Below the pieces are notes generated by a model that was not told the origin of the DNA, made no database searches, and saw only the letters and a program-made list of their open reading frames with translations. Made by a program: the position numbers and the translations under genes. Shown piece by piece: positions 8,160 through 16,712 of a DNA stretch of 64,000 nt. Numbering within the stretch: position 1 is the stretch's first letter; every line of letters starts with the position of its first letter. This DNA comes from CAZCEC01 sp964497615. GTDB lineage: Bacteria; Chloroflexota; Anaerolineae; Anaerolineales; UBA6663. The DNA lies in contig CAZCEC010000007.1 in NCBI GenBank assembly GCA_964497615.1, positions 1 through 64,000 of the forward strand, given 5' to 3'.

Positions 8160-8969
8160 ATGTTTGCCCGGCACTTGCCGCCCAGCGCCGGCCTGCCCCG
8201 CGTGCTGGCGCTCGATCCCGCCGCTGCCGGCGAGTTGGCCGGTCTCGCTCTGGTCACCGCCGCCAGTGACGCAGAGCCGGGGCCGGCTGTAGGAGCGCGC
8301 CTGCCCTGGTCACGGGGTTTCACGCGCGACGACGCCTTCGACGCCGTGGTTGGCGCAGCCCCGCCTGAGGCCGTTGCCTCGCTCGCCCAACGCCTGCGCC
8401 CTGGCGGCCGCCTGATCCTCGCCGCCGCCGCCCCGCCTGAAGCCCTGCTGGCCGCCCTCACCGCCGCCGGCCTCATCCATTGCCTGGTGGAGACCGCTGG
8501 CCCGCTCACCCTGTACCGCGGCGAGCGCCCGCCCCTGGGCGCGCCGCTGGAGCGCCACGCCCGCCTGGCCGCCGAGGCCGCGCCCGCTGCTTTGACTCTC
8601 ACTCAGCCGGAAGACCTCGCGCCTCGTTTCATCTTCGTTCTCATCACTCAAACGCCTAACAAGCCGGCCTGGAGACTATCGCCCGCCGACCGAATCGAAT
8701 GGCGCGCGGCGACGGTGCTTCACCCGGAAGCAAACGAAGCGGCGCTGCTGGCCTTCAGCGGATTGGTGAAAGCCGTGGCCTTCATGCAGTCCGCCGTGCT
8801 GGCCGGAACGATCAGGGATGTCAACAAAGTGGGGAAGTTCCCGGCCGAGGCGGCGCGAGCCTGGGGATTGCCCGTGCTGCTCAACCCGGCGTTCGAAGCG
8901 GTGCGGGAGCTATCGGCCGGCCCGCCCCTGCCGGTAGACCCCGGCGCCGCCATCACTGGCGAGGAATGA
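8160..8969 (+). CDS. Hypothetical protein with degenerate methyltransferase-like N-terminus
   Basis: About 269 aa from ATG 8160; the start is uncertain because a 12-bp direct repeat (TGTTTGCCCGGC) surrounds the region. Residues 1-130 follow a class I methyltransferase rhythm: an AGLPRVLALDP strand, DAFDAVVGAAPPEAVASLAQ, then LRPGGRLILAAA. The glycine-rich SAM loop is absent, so catalytic activity is doubtful. Residues 170-269 form a separate alpha/beta region with no family I can name. It converges on a lipoprotein gene with only one nucleotide between the stop codons. Confidence 0.5.
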   Translation: MFARHLPPSAGLPRVLALDPAAAGELAGLALVTAASDAEPGPAVGARLPWSRGFTRDDAFDAVVGAAPPEAVASLAQRLRPGGRLILAAAAPPEALLAALTAAGLIHCLVETAGPLTLYRGERPPLGAPLERHARLAAEAAPAALTLTQPEDLAPRFIFVLITQTPNKPAWRLSPADRIEWRAATVLHPEANEAALLAFSGLVKAVAFMQSAVLAGTIRDVNKVGKFPAEAARAWGLPVLLNPAFEAVRELSAGPPLPVDPGAAITGEE

Positions 8970-8970
8970 T

Positions 8971-9591
8971 CTACGGAATCGACTCCGCCATCCGCACCAG
9001 ATCGTTGCCCGCCAGCGCGTCGCCGTCCGCCGTCAGGCGGTAATCCAACCCCATCCGCCCCCAACTGAGGCTCAAGCGGCTCGGCCCCAGCCCTTGCGTC
9101 TCGATCAGCGTAGCCGGGTTGCCGTTGACGCTCACGCTCTCGCCCGCGCCCGCCGCCCCCAGCCCCGGCCCGGCCGCGTTGGCGCTCACCTGCAACTGCA
9201 CCTGCGCGCCGGCCGTGTCTTCCCAGGTGACGATCACGCTGGCGTAGTCACCGGCCTGCACTTCTTCCGGCGCCACCACCTCCACCATCTCCAGCGCCGC
9301 GAAGCCCTCCGGCACCCAGCCCGGCAGGTGCAGCGCAAACGGCAGCACCGCCTCGGCCGCCGCCCGGTCCATCTCCACCGGCGCTACCGCCGCCTCCGTC
9401 GCCCCGTGCAGGAGGATCGCCTCTGGGTCGATGTCCACGTCGTCCAGCACCACCCAGTCGCCGCCCGTGTCCGTCGCCGCGGCCTGCCCCCCGCAGCCCG
9501 CCAGCAGCAGCATCGCCGCGCTCACCCATACCATGCTTGCAGTGGCCGTGCGCCACCGCATCCATTCACCTCTCGGATTACTGTTGCTCAT
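8971..9591 (-). CDS. Lipoprotein of unknown function
   Basis: 206 aa from ATG 9591. The N-terminus holds a signal peptide ending in a lipobox (MLLLAGC, Cys at about residue 33), so the mature protein should be lipid-anchored outside the membrane. The rest is beta-rich with a conserved-looking LPFALHLPGWVPEGF stretch near residue 90 that recurs in DUF4367-like extracytoplasmic domains. Two starts compete: ATG 9591, 7 nt after TATAAT (leaderless type), and ATG 9561 with a GAGAGGTGA Shine-Dalgarno. Both keep the signal peptide. I favour 9591 because of the genome-wide promoter pattern. Confidence 0.6.
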   Translation of the reverse strand: MSNSNPRGEWMRWRTATASMVWVSAAMLLLAGCGGQAAATDTGGDWVVLDDVDIDPEAILLHGATEAAVAPVEMDRAAAEAVLPFALHLPGWVPEGFAALEMVEVVAPEEVQAGDYASVIVTWEDTAGAQVQLQVSANAAGPGLGAAGAGESVSVNGNPATLIETQGLGPSRLSLSWGRMGLDYRLTADGDALAGNDLVRMAESIP

Positions 9592-9598
9592 GTCCGCC

Positions 9599-9604
9599 AT
9601 TATA
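9599..9604 (-). promoter_or_regulatory. -10 box (TATAAT) upstream of lipoprotein gene
   Basis: TATAAT on the minus strand ends 7 nt before ATG 9591. Confidence 0.5.
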
Positions 9605-9683
9605 TCGCGCCCACCGCCTCCCCTCGCCCGCTCTGTCCTGCAACGCCCAATCCGTGTCATCCGCTTCCAAATCCGTGGCATCC

Positions 9684-9689
9684 TATAAT
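9684..9689 (+). promoter_or_regulatory. -10 box (TATAAT) for leaderless methyltransferase gene
   Basis: TATAAT ends 8 nt before ATG 9698, leaving no room for a ribosome-binding site. Confidence 0.55.
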
Positions 9690-9697
9690 GCACTTCA

Positions 9698-10879
9698 ATG
9701 GACCTCCCCGACTTCCACGCCCTCCTCACCCCCGCCGGCCAGTTGGCCCTCGCCGCCGCGCAGGCCCTCGCCCCGCGCGAGGACGATTTCCTGACCCACC
9801 TCCAGCGCCTGCAAAAGATGATCCCCGCGCCCCTGGCCAAGGCCGCGCTGGAAACCGCCATCCTGCGCGTTCGCGCCGCCCCCAAATTCACCCGCGCCGC
9901 CGCTATGTACTTCACGCGCGAGGCATTGGAGCAGGCCTCCGGCGAGGCCATCGCGCGCTACCGCGCCGCGCGGTTTGCCGGGCTGGGCGCGGTCGCCGAC
10001 CTGGGCTGCGGCATCGGCGGCGACACCCTGGCCCTGGCCGAGAATTGCTATGTGACGGGCGTGGACAACGACCCCCTCCGGCTGGCAATGGCGGCGGAGA
10101 ACCTGGCCGCCTATGACCGGCGCGACCGGGCGCAGTGGGTGGAGGCCGACCTGGGCGACTACGCTCTGGAAGAGGTGCAGGGCTTTTTCTTCGACCCGGC
10201 CCGGCGCGTGGGCGGGCGGCGGCGCTTCTCGGTGCGCGACTATGCGCCCCCGCTCGACACCGTGCGGCGCTGGCTGTCCCAGGTCCCGGCCGGCGGCGTT
10301 AAGATTTCCCCCGGCGTGGACCTGGACGAATTGGCCGCCTACGACTGCGAGATCGAGTTCATCTCCGACCGGGGCGACTTGAAGGAGTGCGCCTTGTGGT
10401 TTGGTCCCCTGCTCACCGCCCGCCGCCGCGCCACCCGGTTGGAGGGCGATGCCGTCCACACCTTGCTGCCCAACCCCGTCGCCGAGTCCGCGCCCCCGCC
10501 CGCCGGCCCGCCCCTGGCCGTTCTCTACGAGCCGGACCCCGCCATCTTGCGCGCCGGCCTCGTCACCACCCTGGCCGCACAGCTTGATGCCCGCCAACTC
10601 GACCCCGACATCGCCTACCTCACCGCCGCCGAAGCCCGCCCCACGCCTTGGGCGCGCGCCTTCGCCATCGAAGCCGCCCTGCCGTTCCAACTCAAGCGCC
10701 TGCGGGAGAAATTGCGGGCGCTCAACGTGGGGCGGGTGACGGTCAAGAAGCGCGGCTCTCCCCTGGCGCCAGAGGCCCTCATCCAGCAGCTCAAGCTCAC
10801 CGGCCCCGAGGAGCGCATCGTCTTCCTCACGCACGTCCTGGGCGAACCATGGGCGCTGATTGGCCAGCCTGTGCACTGA
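9698..10879 (+). CDS. Class I SAM-dependent methyltransferase with THUMP-like domain
   Basis: 393 aa. The N-terminal helical region leads into a Rossmann methyltransferase: SAM motif VADLGCGIGGDT at about residues 100-111, acidic motif II VTGVDNDPLRLAMA at about 120-133, and FFFDPARR near 164-171 as the motif IV equivalent. The C-terminus (about 310-390, FQLKRLREKLRALNVGRVTVKKRG) matches the THUMP-like domain typical of this family, so an RNA substrate is likely. The substrate itself is unknown. Length fits the family. The gene starts 8 nt after TATAAT. Confidence 0.8.
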   Translation: MDLPDFHALLTPAGQLALAAAQALAPREDDFLTHLQRLQKMIPAPLAKAALETAILRVRAAPKFTRAAAMYFTREALEQASGEAIARYRAARFAGLGAVADLGCGIGGDTLALAENCYVTGVDNDPLRLAMAAENLAAYDRRDRAQWVEADLGDYALEEVQGFFFDPARRVGGRRRFSVRDYAPPLDTVRRWLSQVPAGGVKISPGVDLDELAAYDCEIEFISDRGDLKECALWFGPLLTARRRATRLEGDAVHTLLPNPVAESAPPPAGPPLAVLYEPDPAILRAGLVTTLAAQLDARQLDPDIAYLTAAEARPTPWARAFAIEAALPFQLKRLREKLRALNVGRVTVKKRGSPLAPEALIQQLKLTGPEERIVFLTHVLGEPWALIGQPVH

Positions 10880-10911
10880 TAGACCCTCGCGCCAGAGCTA
10901 TAGGTGGATTC

Positions 10912-11061
10912 GTGAAACGAGTTGTACGCTACGGGATGGTGCTCATGGGGCTGGTGGCAATCACATTGATCACGTTGTTCGTGCTTGAAACACGCTTCCC
11001 ACGGCTTCCAACCTCACAATGGTGGGCTGATTGCCGAGCCGCCGGGCCCTGGCGGCTTTAA
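10912..11061 (+). CDS. Small single-pass membrane protein (49 aa)
   Basis: GTG 10912 with AGGTGG upstream. The product is 49 aa: a basic start (MKRVVRYG), one hydrophobic segment at about residues 9-25 (MVLMGLVAITLITLFV), then a short polar tail with two Trp. Codon use is less GC-rich than its neighbours, so either it is of foreign origin or the frame is not coding. Its TAA overlaps the TAA of the convergent C39 gene. Function unknown. Confidence 0.4.
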   Translation: MKRVVRYGMVLMGLVAITLITLFVLETRFPRLPTSQWWADCRAAGPWRL

Positions 11062-11996
11062 GGTGCGCCGTCAATCACCCCCGGCGTCACACCCGTCGGC
11101 TGGCGCTCGGCGGGGACCTCGCCCGGTAAAAGCGGCTCCGGGATCAGCAGCACCTGCCCGTCGTGGATGATGTCGGCGGCGGCCAGCCCGTTGAAGTGCT
11201 GGATGACGCTCAGCTTGCGTCCGTCGCCATAGTAGGCCTTGGCCAACTGCCATAAAGTGTCCGTCCGCTGCACCCGGTGCGCGACGGTCCGCTTGCCCCA
11301 GCCGCCCAGCGCCTCCCGGTGCGCGTGCCAGTTGCCGGGCTGGCTCAGGTTGGGCAGGGGGCGGCCGTCCCAGGCGGCCTTGGCCCGCGCGCGGCGCAGG
11401 GTTTCGGCGGGCGCGTGGGTGCGCTGGGCGTCCGGCAGCGGCCGCACCGAGATCAGCACGGCGTAGTCCGGGTTGCAGCGCCCCTCGGCGTCGCAGTCTT
11501 GGTGGCATTCGCCCCAGGCCCTTAGCCACACCGCGTTGGGCCAGCGCTTGTACGCGCCCTCGTCGCGGCGGCTGCCCGTCCACAGCGGGTCGTGCACCAC
11601 CACCGCCTCGTCGTCGTAGCCCACCACCAGCACAAAGTGCGGTCCGCGGAACGAGCTTTGGGTGGATACCCCCGGCTCCACCTCGGAGAACGCGCCGTAA
11701 TGCACCAGCGCAATCACCGGCTGCGCCCGGTCCAGCGCGGCGTGGAGCTGGGACAGGTCCCAGCCCCTGCGGAACTCCAGCGGCGTGCCATAGCTCTCGC
11801 CCGCCCGCATCAACTGCGCCATCGAGACGTACCCATCGGAGGCCGCGCCCGTGCGGTGAAAGACGACATCGGTCGTGGCCGCGATGCCCAGCGCGTTGAC
11901 CAGCATCGCCAGGCAGGTGGGCCCGCAGTCGTTGCGCGACGCCGCCGCGTCCGCGTCGTATTGCGATTTGTAGTCTACCTGCAGCAGCACCGCCAT
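11058..11996 (-). CDS. C39-like cysteine peptidase domain fused to LysM
   Basis: 312 aa. The N-terminal papain-like C39-type domain has a DCGPTCLAM motif with candidate catalytic Cys24, His120 in RGPHFVLVVGYDD and Asp136 in VVHDPLW. The C-terminal LysM domain (about residues 243-290, HRVQRTDTLWQLAKAYYGDG) should bind peptidoglycan. No signal peptide is visible, which is odd for a LysM protein. TATAAT ends exactly 6 nt before ATG 11996, so this start is well supported. Likely roles are wall-linked peptide processing or bacteriocin-type cleavage. It lies 20 kb from the RiPP locus and is not an obvious partner of it. Confidence 0.78.
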   Translation of the reverse strand: MAVLLQVDYKSQYDADAAASRNDCGPTCLAMLVNALGIAATTDVVFHRTGAASDGYVSMAQLMRAGESYGTPLEFRRGWDLSQLHAALDRAQPVIALVHYGAFSEVEPGVSTQSSFRGPHFVLVVGYDDEAVVVHDPLWTGSRRDEGAYKRWPNAVWLRAWGECHQDCDAEGRCNPDYAVLISVRPLPDAQRTHAPAETLRRARAKAAWDGRPLPNLSQPGNWHAHREALGGWGKRTVAHRVQRTDTLWQLAKAYYGDGRKLSVIQHFNGLAAADIIHDGQVLLIPEPLLPGEVPAERQPTGVTPGVIDGAP

Positions 11997-12002
11997 GCGG
12001 GC

Positions 12003-12008
12003 ATTATA
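12003..12008 (-). promoter_or_regulatory. -10 box (TATAAT) for leaderless C39-LysM gene
   Basis: TATAAT on the minus strand, 6 nt before ATG 11996. Confidence 0.55.
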
Positions 12009-12054
12009 GTGGCCAGCCAGCCGAAGCCCTCACGCGACATCTGCGCCGGCCAAC

Positions 12055-12105
12055 AGCCGACGAAGGTCGGCTTCGTGCCTTCGTTGCCGCGGTTTGAACC
12101 GCCGG
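12055..12105. repeat. Double-hairpin dispersed repeat, copy 1
   Basis: A CCGAC-GAAG-GTCGG hairpin is followed by TTCGTTGCCGCGG and then TTTGAACCGCC. The same architecture recurs at 16713-16766. It lies between two divergently transcribed genes. Confidence 0.65.
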
Positions 12106-12174
12106 CACTCACCCGGTTGCGTGTTGCCTGTTCCATTGGTATCATCACGGCATTCCCCCCTCGCGGAGCGTGCC

Positions 12175-13059
12175 ATGTTCGAGTCAATTCGGCGCGGGTT
12201 TGGTTTCTTGAGGCAGGCCATCACCCTGGCCGGCAAGGACCGTGACCTGCTCAAGCCTTCCTTCATCAGCCTGGTCGTCAGCACGGTGGTGGGCGTCATC
12301 GGCGCGGTGCCGCTCATCCTCGTGGCCGTGATCGGCAGCGGCAGCGACTTCACCCAATACATCCTGTACGGGCTGGGCGCGCTGCTGATCTTCGCCCAAT
12401 ACGCCGTGGCCTATGTCTTCTCCGGCATGACGGCCTACCTGATCTACGGCCTGCTGGCCGAAGGCGACGGCCGCATGGACAAGGCCTGGGCCATCGTCCG
12501 CCGTGATGCGCTCGATATCGTCAGCCTGGCCGCTGCCTCTACCGTCGTCAAGTTGGTGGAGAACGCCCTGCGCGGCCGGCGCGGGCGCGGCAATGTGGCC
12601 GGCGGCGTGCTGGCCAGCATCCTGGATACGGTCTGGACCACCGCCACCTACTTTGTCCTCCCGGCCATGGTCATCGAGGACCTGAACCTGCCCCAGGCCC
12701 TCAAGCGCGCCACCTACATCGTTAAGAACAACCTGCTGCTGGTGGCTGTCACCGAGATCGGCGTGAGCGCCGTCGTCGGCGTCGTGGGCTTCCTGCTGGT
12801 GCTGGCGGCGGTGGCCGTGGGCGTCGGCATCTTTGTGGTCCTGGTCAATGTGAGCCTGATCCTGGCCCTGGCCGTGGCGGTGCCGGCGGCCGGGCTGCTC
12901 ATCGCCCTCATCACCGCCTTCACTTCCTACGTCACCACCGCCTATCACACCTGCCTGTTCCTGTGGGCGCGCGAGGCCGAGCGCGCCGTGGCTCAGGGCT
13001 ATGCCGTTGAGGCCGCCGCCGTCCCCGCGCCCCTGGCCGCCGTGCTGGCGCGGGCCTGA
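12175..13059 (+). CDS. Multi-pass membrane protein (DUF6159-like)
   Basis: 294 aa from ATG 12175 with GGAG upstream. About six hydrophobic segments are visible, at roughly residues 28-50, 62-85, 105-125, 150-175, 198-225 and 228-260. A cytoplasmic amphipathic N-terminus (MFESIRRGFGFLRQAITLAGKDRDLL) and the MVIEDLNLPQALKRATYIVKNN loop match integral membrane proteins of the DUF6159 type found in archaea, Actinobacteria and Chloroflexota. No transport motif is evident, and function is unknown. The next gene follows after 17 nt and is probably in the same operon. Confidence 0.7.
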   Translation: MFESIRRGFGFLRQAITLAGKDRDLLKPSFISLVVSTVVGVIGAVPLILVAVIGSGSDFTQYILYGLGALLIFAQYAVAYVFSGMTAYLIYGLLAEGDGRMDKAWAIVRRDALDIVSLAAASTVVKLVENALRGRRGRGNVAGGVLASILDTVWTTATYFVLPAMVIEDLNLPQALKRATYIVKNNLLLVAVTEIGVSAVVGVVGFLLVLAAVAVGVGIFVVLVNVSLILALAVAVPAAGLLIALITAFTSYVTTAYHTCLFLWAREAERAVAQGYAVEAAAVPAPLAAVLARA

Positions 13060-13076
13060 GAACCGGATCGTGAACC

Positions 13077-13583
13077 ATGCGCAACGAAATCATTACCTGG
13101 GATGATGTGGACCAGTTGATGGCGGTGCTGCTGCCGCAGTTTAAGGACCCCTTCGACGCGATCCTGATGATCACGCGCGGCGGCATCGTCCCCGGCGGCC
13201 TCATCAGCGAGGCGCTCGACATCAAGGTCGTCCTGACCGCGGCGGTGGATTTTCCCACCGATACCGGCCCCGCCAAGCTGCTCGTCTGGCCGGAGTTCCT
13301 GCAATTCCCCGACGACAGCCTGCTGGCCGGCCGGCGGGTGCTGGTGGTGGATGACGTCTGGGGCAGCGGCCGCACCATCACCGCCGTCAAGAACCGCGTG
13401 GAGGCCGCCGGGGGCGCGCCTGAATTGTGCGTGCTGCACTACAACCCCAGCCGCACCCTGTTCACCAAGGCCTGGCCCACCTACTACGCCGCCATCACCG
13501 ACGCCCGCATCGTCTATCCGTGGGAGATCGACCGCACTGGCGGCCTGGAGGGCGTCATCGCCCCCGCGCCGGAGACGAACTAG
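13077..13583 (+). CDS. Phosphoribosyltransferase family protein
   Basis: 168 aa, type I phosphoribosyltransferase fold. The PRPP-binding signature VLVVDDVWGSGRTI sits at about residues 86-99, with paired acidic residues followed by GSGRT. An ITRGGIVPGGLISEALD segment near 33-49 forms the other PRPP loop. Relatives act on xanthine, guanine or hypoxanthine, but the hood region (YAAITDARIVYPWEIDR) does not settle the base. No signal peptide. Co-directional with the membrane protein gene 17 nt upstream. Confidence 0.85.
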   Translation: MRNEIITWDDVDQLMAVLLPQFKDPFDAILMITRGGIVPGGLISEALDIKVVLTAAVDFPTDTGPAKLLVWPEFLQFPDDSLLAGRRVLVVDDVWGSGRTITAVKNRVEAAGGAPELCVLHYNPSRTLFTKAWPTYYAAITDARIVYPWEIDRTGGLEGVIAPAPETN

Positions 13584-13586
13584 ACT

Positions 13587-14498
13587 TTAGGGGACGACCT
13601 CGGCCGCGAACTCCCCCTTGCCCACCACCACCGACACCACCCCTCGCCCCAGCGCCGCCGGGGTGACGGCCAGCAGCACTTCCTCCGCCACCAGCGTTGC
13701 CTGGCGCGTCTGCGCGTCCATGCCCGGCACATTCCCCAGCGACACCCACGCCCACCCGCGGTTGACGGGGAAGGGGGTGAAGCTGCGGCCCGCCAGCGCC
13801 GGGAAGGTCTGCAAGGCCAGGGTCAAGGCGTCGGCCTGATTGTTGGGCACCGCCATCTGGAACGAGAACGCGCCCAGGCTCGACGCGTTGATGTCCACGC
13901 TGATATCGCCCGCCACCGCCCCGCTGCCGTAGCTCACCGACGCCGCCCCATCCTTCAGCACCGCCCCATAGCTCTCCACCGCCACATTCGCGGTGGACTC
14001 CTGCGCCTCTTCGCCATCCTCCGGCAGTTCCACCTGCCGCTCGATATCGGCCGTCAGCCCGCCGGCCCGGATGACCTCCACCTCGAGGCCCAGCACCTCC
14101 AGCGCATACTGTTGGATGACAGCCGCGGCCGCATCGTCACCCACCACTGTGGCCGCCGCCCGCGCGGTGGCCGCCGCATTGCTCATCTGCGTGGCCGCCG
14201 CCTCCAGGGTGGGGGCGGACTGGGTGACCTGGGCCGCCAGCGTGGCCGCCGCGGCCTGGGCCGTGGCCGCCAGCGCCGTGGCCGTGGGCGGGAAATTGGC
14301 GACGGCCGTGCCGCCCGCCGCCTCGGCTGTCTGGGCCAGGGCCTGCGCCGTGCCCACCGGCCCGGCCGCGTCGCCCGTGGCGCACGCCAGCAGCGCCGCG
14401 CCCAGCGCTATCAGCGCAAGGCAGGGGCGAAGCATTCGCCAGGCTGGCCGGTTGTATGAGGGGGTGCGAGGGAAGGCTTTGCCCTGGCCGGGGCTCAT
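13587..14498 (-). CDS. Ala-rich lipoprotein, unknown function
   Basis: 303 aa from ATG 14498, or 282 aa from ATG 14435; both keep a lipobox (ALLAC). After the lipidated Cys comes a long Ala/Thr-rich low-complexity segment, about residues 45-130, likely helical or coiled. A globular region follows from about residue 150, whose DISVDINASSLGAFSFQMAV strand pattern suggests a beta-rich extracytoplasmic domain. The gene begins 7 nt after the response-regulator stop, so it should be co-transcribed with it and could belong to the same signalling unit. No family recognised. Confidence 0.6.
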   Translation of the reverse strand: MSPGQGKAFPRTPSYNRPAWRMLRPCLALIALGAALLACATGDAAGPVGTAQALAQTAEAAGGTAVANFPPTATALAATAQAAAATLAAQVTQSAPTLEAAATQMSNAAATARAAATVVGDDAAAAVIQQYALEVLGLEVEVIRAGGLTADIERQVELPEDGEEAQESTANVAVESYGAVLKDGAASVSYGSGAVAGDISVDINASSLGAFSFQMAVPNNQADALTLALQTFPALAGRSFTPFPVNRGWAWVSLGNVPGMDAQTRQATLVAEEVLLAVTPAALGRGVVSVVVGKGEFAAEVVP

Positions 14499-14505
14499 CA
14501 AGTGA

Positions 14506-15159
14506 TTACAGCGCGTCTTTCAGGTTGTGCCGGGTGGCATAGGCGGCGGCTTCGGCGCGGTTGGCCACGCCCAACTTGCCCAGGATGTTGCTCACGTAGT
14601 TGCGCACCGTGCCCTCGCCCAGGTGCAGTTCCTGCGCGATCTCGCGGTTCGTCTTGCCTTCGGCCACCAGCGCCAGCACCCGCCGCTCCTGCTCGGTCAG
14701 CGGCGCAAAGGCCGACACTTCCTGCGCCCGGGCCGCCCGCCGCACCTCGTTGAACACCCGCTCGGTCAGCGCCGGGTCCAGCAGCGAATGCCCGGCCGCC
14801 ACCGCCTCCAGCGCGCGGATCACGTCCTGCCCGCCGGCCTGCTTGAGCACGTAGCCCGCCGCCCCAGCGCGGATGGCGGCGAACAGCATGTCGTCCTCGG
14901 CGTAGCTGGTGAGCATAATCACCTTCACCGACGGCAGTGCCGTGGTAATCTCGCGGCAAGCCTCGATGCCGCTGGGGCCGCTCAGCCGAATGTCCATCAC
15001 GATCACGTCTGGCCGGTGGGCCTCGCTCTTGGCGACTGCCTCGGCCGCCGTGGTCGCTTCGGCCACCACTTCCATCGTCGGCTGGCGTTCGATCAGGGCC
15101 TTCAGCCCCAGGCGGACGACCTCGTGGTCGTCCACCAGCATAATCCGTTGGCGCGTCAT
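14506..15159 (-). CDS. NarL/LuxR-family response regulator
   Basis: 217 aa. The N-terminal receiver domain has acidic residues at 10-11 and the phospho-acceptor Asp56 in VIVMDIRLSG, plus Lys in YVLKQAGG near 104. The C-terminal LuxR helix-turn-helix (about residues 152-200, LTEQERRVLALVAEGKTNRE then GTVRNYVSNILGKL) binds DNA. The layout matches DevR/NarL regulators. It is transcribed divergently from the GAF histidine kinase at 15227, its likely partner, with a 67-bp shared promoter region. TACAAT lies 6 nt before the ATG, so the mRNA is predicted leaderless. Confidence 0.93.
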   Translation of the reverse strand: MTRQRIMLVDDHEVVRLGLKALIERQPTMEVVAEATTAAEAVAKSEAHRPDVIVMDIRLSGPSGIEACREITTALPSVKVIMLTSYAEDDMLFAAIRAGAAGYVLKQAGGQDVIRALEAVAAGHSLLDPALTERVFNEVRRAARAQEVSAFAPLTEQERRVLALVAEGKTNREIAQELHLGEGTVRNYVSNILGKLGVANRAEAAAYATRHNLKDAL

Positions 15160-15165
15160 GGGCGT

Positions 15166-15171
15166 ATTGTA
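15166..15171 (-). promoter_or_regulatory. -10 box (TACAAT) for response regulator
   Basis: TACAAT on the minus strand ends 6 nt before ATG 15159. Confidence 0.55.
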
Positions 15172-15212
15172 CTGGCGGGGGGATTAATATGGCAAGCGCC
15201 GCTGCCTTAGAG

Positions 15213-15218
15213 TAAAAT
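15213..15218 (+). promoter_or_regulatory. -10 box (TAAAAT) for histidine kinase
   Basis: TAAAAT ends 8 nt before ATG 15227. It is back to back with the response-regulator promoter. Confidence 0.5.
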
Positions 15219-15226
15219 GCGCCCTA

Positions 15227-16402
15227 ATGGCTCCAATTACCGGCACCCAGTTGATAGACCTCGAGCTCAACGCCGAGCAACTCCCCGAACTGCTCGACGC
15301 TATCCTGACCGTGTCGTCCGATCTGGCCCTGGCCGAGACCTTGCGGCGCGTCGTTCAGGCCGCCGCCCGGCTGGCCGGCGCCCGCTACGCCGCCCTGGGC
15401 GTCCCCGATGAGACCGGCGCCTACCTGGCCGAGTTCGTCACCCACGGCCTCACCGACGAAGAAGAGACCCGCATCGGCCACCGCCCCAGCGGCCACGGCC
15501 TCCTGGGCGTCATCCTGCACGGCGGCGAGAGCCTGCGCCTGCGCGACCTCACCCAGCACCCGCTCTCCTACGGCTTCCCGCCCAACCACCCGCCCATGCA
15601 CAGCTTCCTGGGCGTGCCCGTGCAGTACAAGGGCCGCACCCTCGGCAACCTGTACCTGACCGACAAGCGCGCCGCCGACGAGTTCACCGCCGCCGACCAG
15701 GCGCTGGTGGAACTGCTGGCCACCCACGCCGGCCTCGCCATCGAGAATGCCCGCCTGTACAGCCAGGTCCAGCAACTGCGCGTCGTCGAAGAGCGCCAGC
15801 GCATCGGCATGGACCTGCACGACGGCATCATCCAGTCCATCTACGCCGTTGGCCTGACTCTTGAATACGTGGACGGCGTGCTGTCCGACGGCGATGCCGC
15901 CACCGCCCGCGCCCGCCTGCGCCTGGCCATCGACGGCCTCAACGCCACCATCCGCGACATCCGCGCCTACATCCTCGACCTGCGCCCGCGCCGCTTCGAA
16001 GGCAGCGACCTGGTCGTCGCCCTGGAGCGCCTGCTGGCCGAGTTTAAGGCCAACACCCTGATCGCCGTCGAGTTCACCGCCGACAGCGACGCCAACGACC
16101 GCCTCACCCCCGAGGGGCGGCTGGTGTTTTTCCACATCGCCCAGGAAGCCCTCAGCAACGCCGCCAAGCACAGCCGCGCCAGCCGCCTCGCCGTTGCCCT
16201 GCGCGCCGATACGGCCCACATCACCCTCAGCGTCCGCGATGACGGCCGCGGCTTCGACCCCGCGCGCGTCGAGCAGCGCGTCGGCCACGGCCTGACCAAC
16301 ATGCACGACCGCGCCCACGCCCTCGGCGGCCAGGTCGCCATCGACTCCACGCCCGAAGGCGGCGCGGAGGTGCGGGCCACGCTGCCGGCCGCGCCGACCT
16401 AA
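15227..16402 (+). CDS. GAF-domain sensor histidine kinase (NarX/DevS type)
   Basis: 391 aa, soluble, no membrane segment. A GAF sensor domain spans about residues 25-176. A HisKA_3 dimerisation helix has the phospho-accepting His198 in MDLHDGIIQSIYAVGL. An HATPase domain follows, with the N box EALSNAAKHSRAS near 307-319 and the G1 box DDGRGFD near 342-348. This is the DevS/NarX class that pairs with NarL-type regulators, and the regulator gene is divergent next door. The sensed cue cannot be read; there is one GAF where DosS-type sensors have two. Transcript predicted leaderless. Confidence 0.92.
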   Translation: MAPITGTQLIDLELNAEQLPELLDAILTVSSDLALAETLRRVVQAAARLAGARYAALGVPDETGAYLAEFVTHGLTDEEETRIGHRPSGHGLLGVILHGGESLRLRDLTQHPLSYGFPPNHPPMHSFLGVPVQYKGRTLGNLYLTDKRAADEFTAADQALVELLATHAGLAIENARLYSQVQQLRVVEERQRIGMDLHDGIIQSIYAVGLTLEYVDGVLSDGDAATARARLRLAIDGLNATIRDIRAYILDLRPRRFEGSDLVVALERLLAEFKANTLIAVEFTADSDANDRLTPEGRLVFFHIAQEALSNAAKHSRASRLAVALRADTAHITLSVRDDGRGFDPARVEQRVGHGLTNMHDRAHALGGQVAIDSTPEGGAEVRATLPAAPT

Positions 16403-16422
16403 CCCCAGACCTAACCCCCCGC

Positions 16423-16447
16423 CCCCCTTCCCTGCAAGGGAAGGGGG
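16423..16447. terminator. Hairpin after histidine kinase gene
   Basis: Perfect 11-bp stem (16423-16433 with 16437-16447) and a 3-nt loop, about 20 nt after the kinase stop. There is no T-tract, so termination efficiency is uncertain. Confidence 0.45.
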
Positions 16448-16477
16448 TGCCTCATCACCTAGACCCGCCTGTGTCCC

Positions 16478-16502
16478 GTAGCGCGGTCCCTTTAAGGGCC
16501 GC
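16478..16502 (+). repeat. GTAG-headed REP-like element (a)
   Basis: GTAG, one spacer base, then a GC stem (GCGG-CCC with GGG-CCGC, each side with one extra base) around a TTTAA loop. This fits the GTAG-plus-hairpin design of REP elements moved by RAYT transposases. Confidence 0.55.
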
Positions 16503-16712
16503 GAACGGCGGCGCGTTTGCCGCCCTGCCTCGCCCGTCGCTTCCTGCGTCCCTGGAGAGGGACGCGGCGGCCGCAGGCCTCCAGGCGCGAATTCGATTCG
16601 CCGGCTGTCCCCAAACGCAAACCTGCCAGGCCCGCGCCGCCCGGTCCATCCCTGGACCGCAGCCGCGCCGCCTGGCAGGACTTTGCCATACGCGTATAGG
16701 GTTGTCTTCGCC

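Noticed and set aside
11058..11996. C39-LysM protein as the missing lasso B2 leader peptidase
   Set aside because: It has a Cys-His-Asp arrangement but a C39-type order and a LysM domain, and lies 20 kb away with its own promoter. B2 proteins are short transglutaminase-like enzymes next to B1.
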